A DNA stretch of 8,970 nucleotides from Candidatus Woesearchaeota archaeon (GTDB lineage: Archaea > Nanobdellota > Nanobdellia > Woesearchaeales > UBA525): the NCBI GenBank assembly GCA_013331575.1, contig DUGD01000051.1, forward strand, positions 15,588-24,557. Direction: 5' to 3'. Positions 6,944 through 8,970 of this stretch are shown here, in pieces. The notes below the pieces were generated by a model that saw only the letters and a program-made list of their open reading frames with translations, made no database searches and was not told where the DNA came from. Within the stretch, counting starts at the first letter, position 1, and the number at the start of each line of letters is the position of its first letter. Position numbers and translations under genes: made by a program.

Positions 6944-8970
6944 TCATCGCACTTTGCCGTCTTTGACGTTCGAAAGTGTGACGGGTTCGCCATCGCACAA
7001 GAGAGGTTTGCCGTCGCATTGCACGATACTCTCGGTCACTGCGAGGGTGTGTGTCAGGAACTGATCGATGGTTATCTGTGATAATCCTACGGGAGTACTA
7101 GCCACTTCAATCACGGTCCCTGGCACGGTATCGACGAACACCACCTCGAACTTGTTGCCATCGGCACTCTCTGCCGCGAGAATCATACCATTACTCTCCA
7201 CACCGCGCAGCACGGCAGGCTTGAGATTTGTGACGAAAACGGCTGTCTTACCGAGCAAGTCATCAATCGTACAATGCGCCACAAGGCCGCTCACGATGGT
7301 GCGCGTCTCGCTGCCAAAATCAACAGTTTCAACATAGAGCTTGTCCGCTTTCGGGTGCTTCTCTACTGCAGTGATCTTCCCCGCTCGGAGCTGGATATGG
7401 GATGGTGATACGGTATCGCCACTAGATGGAGCGTTCGCACCCGGATTGGATCGCGAAGTAGACGCGTTTGCAGGCACGGACAACTCTTTCGCAGTTGCCC
7501 CCGATGGTTGCTTGCGCAGGTTCTCTTTGATAACAATGAGGTCTTTGTCTTCAAGCTTTGCGAAGAGCGGTTCCGGCGTCCCGATTTTTCCTTTGACGGA
7601 GAGGTTCCCGAGGTCGGCCCATGATTTACGCGTAACACCTAGCTGTGCGAAAATACGGTCGCTTGTCGTCGGCAGGAATGGGCCGAGTAGAATAGCGAGG
7701 TCTTTGATGAGGTTGCTGAGCACGAACATCGCGAGCGTGCACGCCGCGGGGTCTTCGGTGCGCGTGCGCCATGGCTCCGCCTCTTGGAAGTATTGGTTGC
7801 ATCTCGTGGAGAGCGCCATGATCGCCCGTATCGCGTCTTTCTCCTTGCAACGCTCCAATAGGTCAGTTATCTGCGTCTCAAGCTCGATGGCGTACTCGAA
7901 GAAGTTGGCGCTCTTCTCATCAAGCACGCTTTCGGTCACGGTGCTATCATGGTATTTCTGGATGAACACGAGGGTCCTATTCACCAAGTTGCCTATGTTC
8001 GCGAGGAGCTCCTTATTCAGCTTCTCTTGCAGGTCTTTCCACGAGAAGATGGTATCGGCCGATTCCGGTCGATTGACAAGGAGATAGTAGCGGAAGACGT
8101 CGGCAGGCACTCCGCAAGCGACCGCGTCGTCGCCGAAGAGGCCTATGCCACGACTCTTGCTGAACTTACCATCTTCATGCTGCAGGTACTCAGTGGAGTC
8201 GATATGGTGGAGCATCGTCCAATCCTTACCCGTCGCAAGCATCGTTGCGGGGAAGAGTATCGTGTGGAACGGGATATTGTCCTTGGCCATGAATTGGTAG
8301 AGCCTGACATTACCAGGGTCCTGCCACCACGAGGCCCAATCGGTCCCTGCGAGCTGTCCCGTGATGCTGATATAGCCGAGTGGTGCGTCAAACCATACAT
8401 AGAATACTTTCCCCGGCATCCCTGGAACTGGCACGCCCCAGGAGAGGTCTCGTGTGATAGCGCGCGGTTCAAGACCGCGGTCAAGCCATGCTTTTGTCGT
8501 TGTTATGGCATTCTCAGTCCATTCTCCTGCGACCGATTGCTTCTCCACCCATGACGCTAGTCGTGGTTGTAGTTTCGCGAGGTCCAAAAAGAGATGCGTG
8601 CTAGTCTTCTGCAAGGGAGCGTTACCGCACACTTTGCATTTCGGGTTGATGAGTTCGAGCGGATCGAGGAGCTTTCCGCAACCGTCGCATTGGTCGCCAC
8701 GGGCATTCCCGAAATGGCAATGCGGGCATTCTCCCTCTACGAAGCGGTCGGCGAGGAATTTCTTGTCGTTCTCGCAATAGGCTTGCTCCACATCGCGCTC
8801 GATGATGTAGCCATTGCGTTTGATGTCCTCGAAGATGTCCTGCACGATAGTGTGATGGTTCTCTGCGCTCGTCCGGCCAAAGATATCGGTGCTGATGCCG
8901 AACCAATCGTAGATCTCCTTGTGGATGGCGTAATATTTGTCGCACAGCTGCCGTGGCGTCACGCCCTCTT
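6944..8970 (-). CDS. metG: Methionyl-tRNA synthetase with fused tRNA-binding domain (5' end outside window)
   Basis: This class I synthetase charges tRNA-Met with methionine in the cytoplasm. The frame is open to the window edge. Codon 8962 is an internal GTG (Val) preceded by Glu-Gly, matching the family's EGxTP segment, so about 65-70 N-terminal residues with the HIGH motif are missing. Counting that Val as 1, cysteine pairs lie at 79/82, 92/95 and 109/112. AITRDLSWGVPVP is at 168-180, WFDAPLGYIS at 190-199, and the KFSKS form of the KMSKS loop at 266-270. Asn325, Arg329 and Trp398 match the E. coli anticodon-recognition residues Asn391, Arg395 and Trp461. A Ser/Ala/Pro/Thr-rich linker (~484-522) leads to an EMAP-II/Trbp111-type OB fold (~523-622), then a ~50-residue tail ending at TGA 6944. 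The body resembles archaeal and eukaryotic enzymes. Confidence 0.97.
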   Translation of the reverse strand, partial: EGVTPRQLCDKYYAIHKEIYDWFGISTDIFGRTSAENHHTIVQDIFEDIKRNGYIIERDVEQAYCENDKKFLADRFVEGECPHCHFGNARGDQCDGCGKLLDPLELINPKCKVCGNAPLQKTSTHLFLDLAKLQPRLASWVEKQSVAGEWTENAITTTKAWLDRGLEPRAITRDLSWGVPVPGMPGKVFYVWFDAPLGYISITGQLAGTDWASWWQDPGNVRLYQFMAKDNIPFHTILFPATMLATGKDWTMLHHIDSTEYLQHEDGKFSKSRGIGLFGDDAVACGVPADVFRYYLLVNRPESADTIFSWKDLQEKLNKELLANIGNLVNRTLVFIQKYHDSTVTESVLDEKSANFFEYAIELETQITDLLERCKEKDAIRAIMALSTRCNQYFQEAEPWRTRTEDPAACTLAMFVLSNLIKDLAILLGPFLPTTSDRIFAQLGVTRKSWADLGNLSVKGKIGTPEPLFAKLEDKDLIVIKENLRKQPSGATAKELSVPANASTSRSNPGANAPSSGDTVSPSHIQLRAGKITAVEKHPKADKLYVETVDFGSETRTIVSGLVAHCTIDDLLGKTAVFVTNLKPAVLRGVESNGMILAAESADGNKFEVVFVDTVPGTVIEVASTPVGLSQITIDQFLTHTLAVTESIVQCDGKPLLCDGEPVTLSNVKDGKVR
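7097..7396 (-). other. EMAP-II/Trbp111-type tRNA-binding domain of the synthetase
   Basis: Residues ~523-622 of the visible protein contain HPKADKLYVETVDFG, TIVSGL, GKTAVFVTNLKPAVLRGV and SNGMILAA in the order typical of the OB-fold tRNA-binding domain. It binds tRNA non-specifically and often promotes dimerisation. In many archaea this module is a separate gene; here it is fused through a low-complexity linker. Confidence 0.9.

Noticed and set aside
7341..8087. A 248-codon plus-strand frame
   Set aside because: It is antisense to the well-supported synthetase gene; its translation is Ser/Arg-rich with no recognisable motif.
8960..8962. GTG start codon for a 672-residue synthetase
   Set aside because: The reading frame continues upstream to the window edge, and the sequence around it aligns with an internal conserved segment; the HIGH motif must lie further upstream.

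Overview
The window most likely comes from an archaeon, probably a DPANN-type lineage such as Woesearchaeota or Diapherotrites. The archaeal evidence is direct. A textbook archaeal promoter (BRE plus TTTATAAAT TATA box) sits 5' of the second gene. Both visible ribosome binding sites are of the GGTG type. The methionyl-tRNA synthetase has the archaeal/eukaryotic-style KFSKS loop and extra zinc-knuckle cysteines. The DPANN placement is a weaker inference, from the style of the two large secreted or membrane-anchored proteins.

All three genes lie on the minus strand, so they read from high to low coordinates. First comes the methionyl-tRNA synthetase gene (6944 to the window end). Its first ~65-70 codons, including the HIGH motif, are off the window. 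It carries a fused C-terminal EMAP-II/Trbp111-type tRNA-binding domain. Next is a 318-bp non-coding stretch (6626-6943). This holds three clear 24-26-nt hairpins repeated every 31-32 bp (plus a weaker fourth), an 11-bp inverted repeat bracketing them, and the TATA-box promoter with a very short predicted leader. After it comes a 1470-codon gene (2213-6625) for a Sec-exported, cysteine-rich, probably glycosylated surface protein. It overlaps by ATGA with a third gene (2216 down to 1, running off the window). That gene encodes a membrane-anchored extracytoplasmic protein of at least 738 residues with a class-III/prepilin-like N-terminus and a carboxypeptidase-regulatory-like beta domain.

The last two genes look like one transcription unit under the TATA promoter. 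Their products probably act together outside the membrane, with the anchored partner made by translational coupling. Neither has a recognised biochemical function. The synthetase is a housekeeping gene with no evident functional tie to them. The points most worth following up are the hairpin array, the coupled surface-protein pair, and the domain structure of the 1470-residue protein. In that protein a ~750-residue central part has no N-glycosylation sequons and part of it has lower GC.
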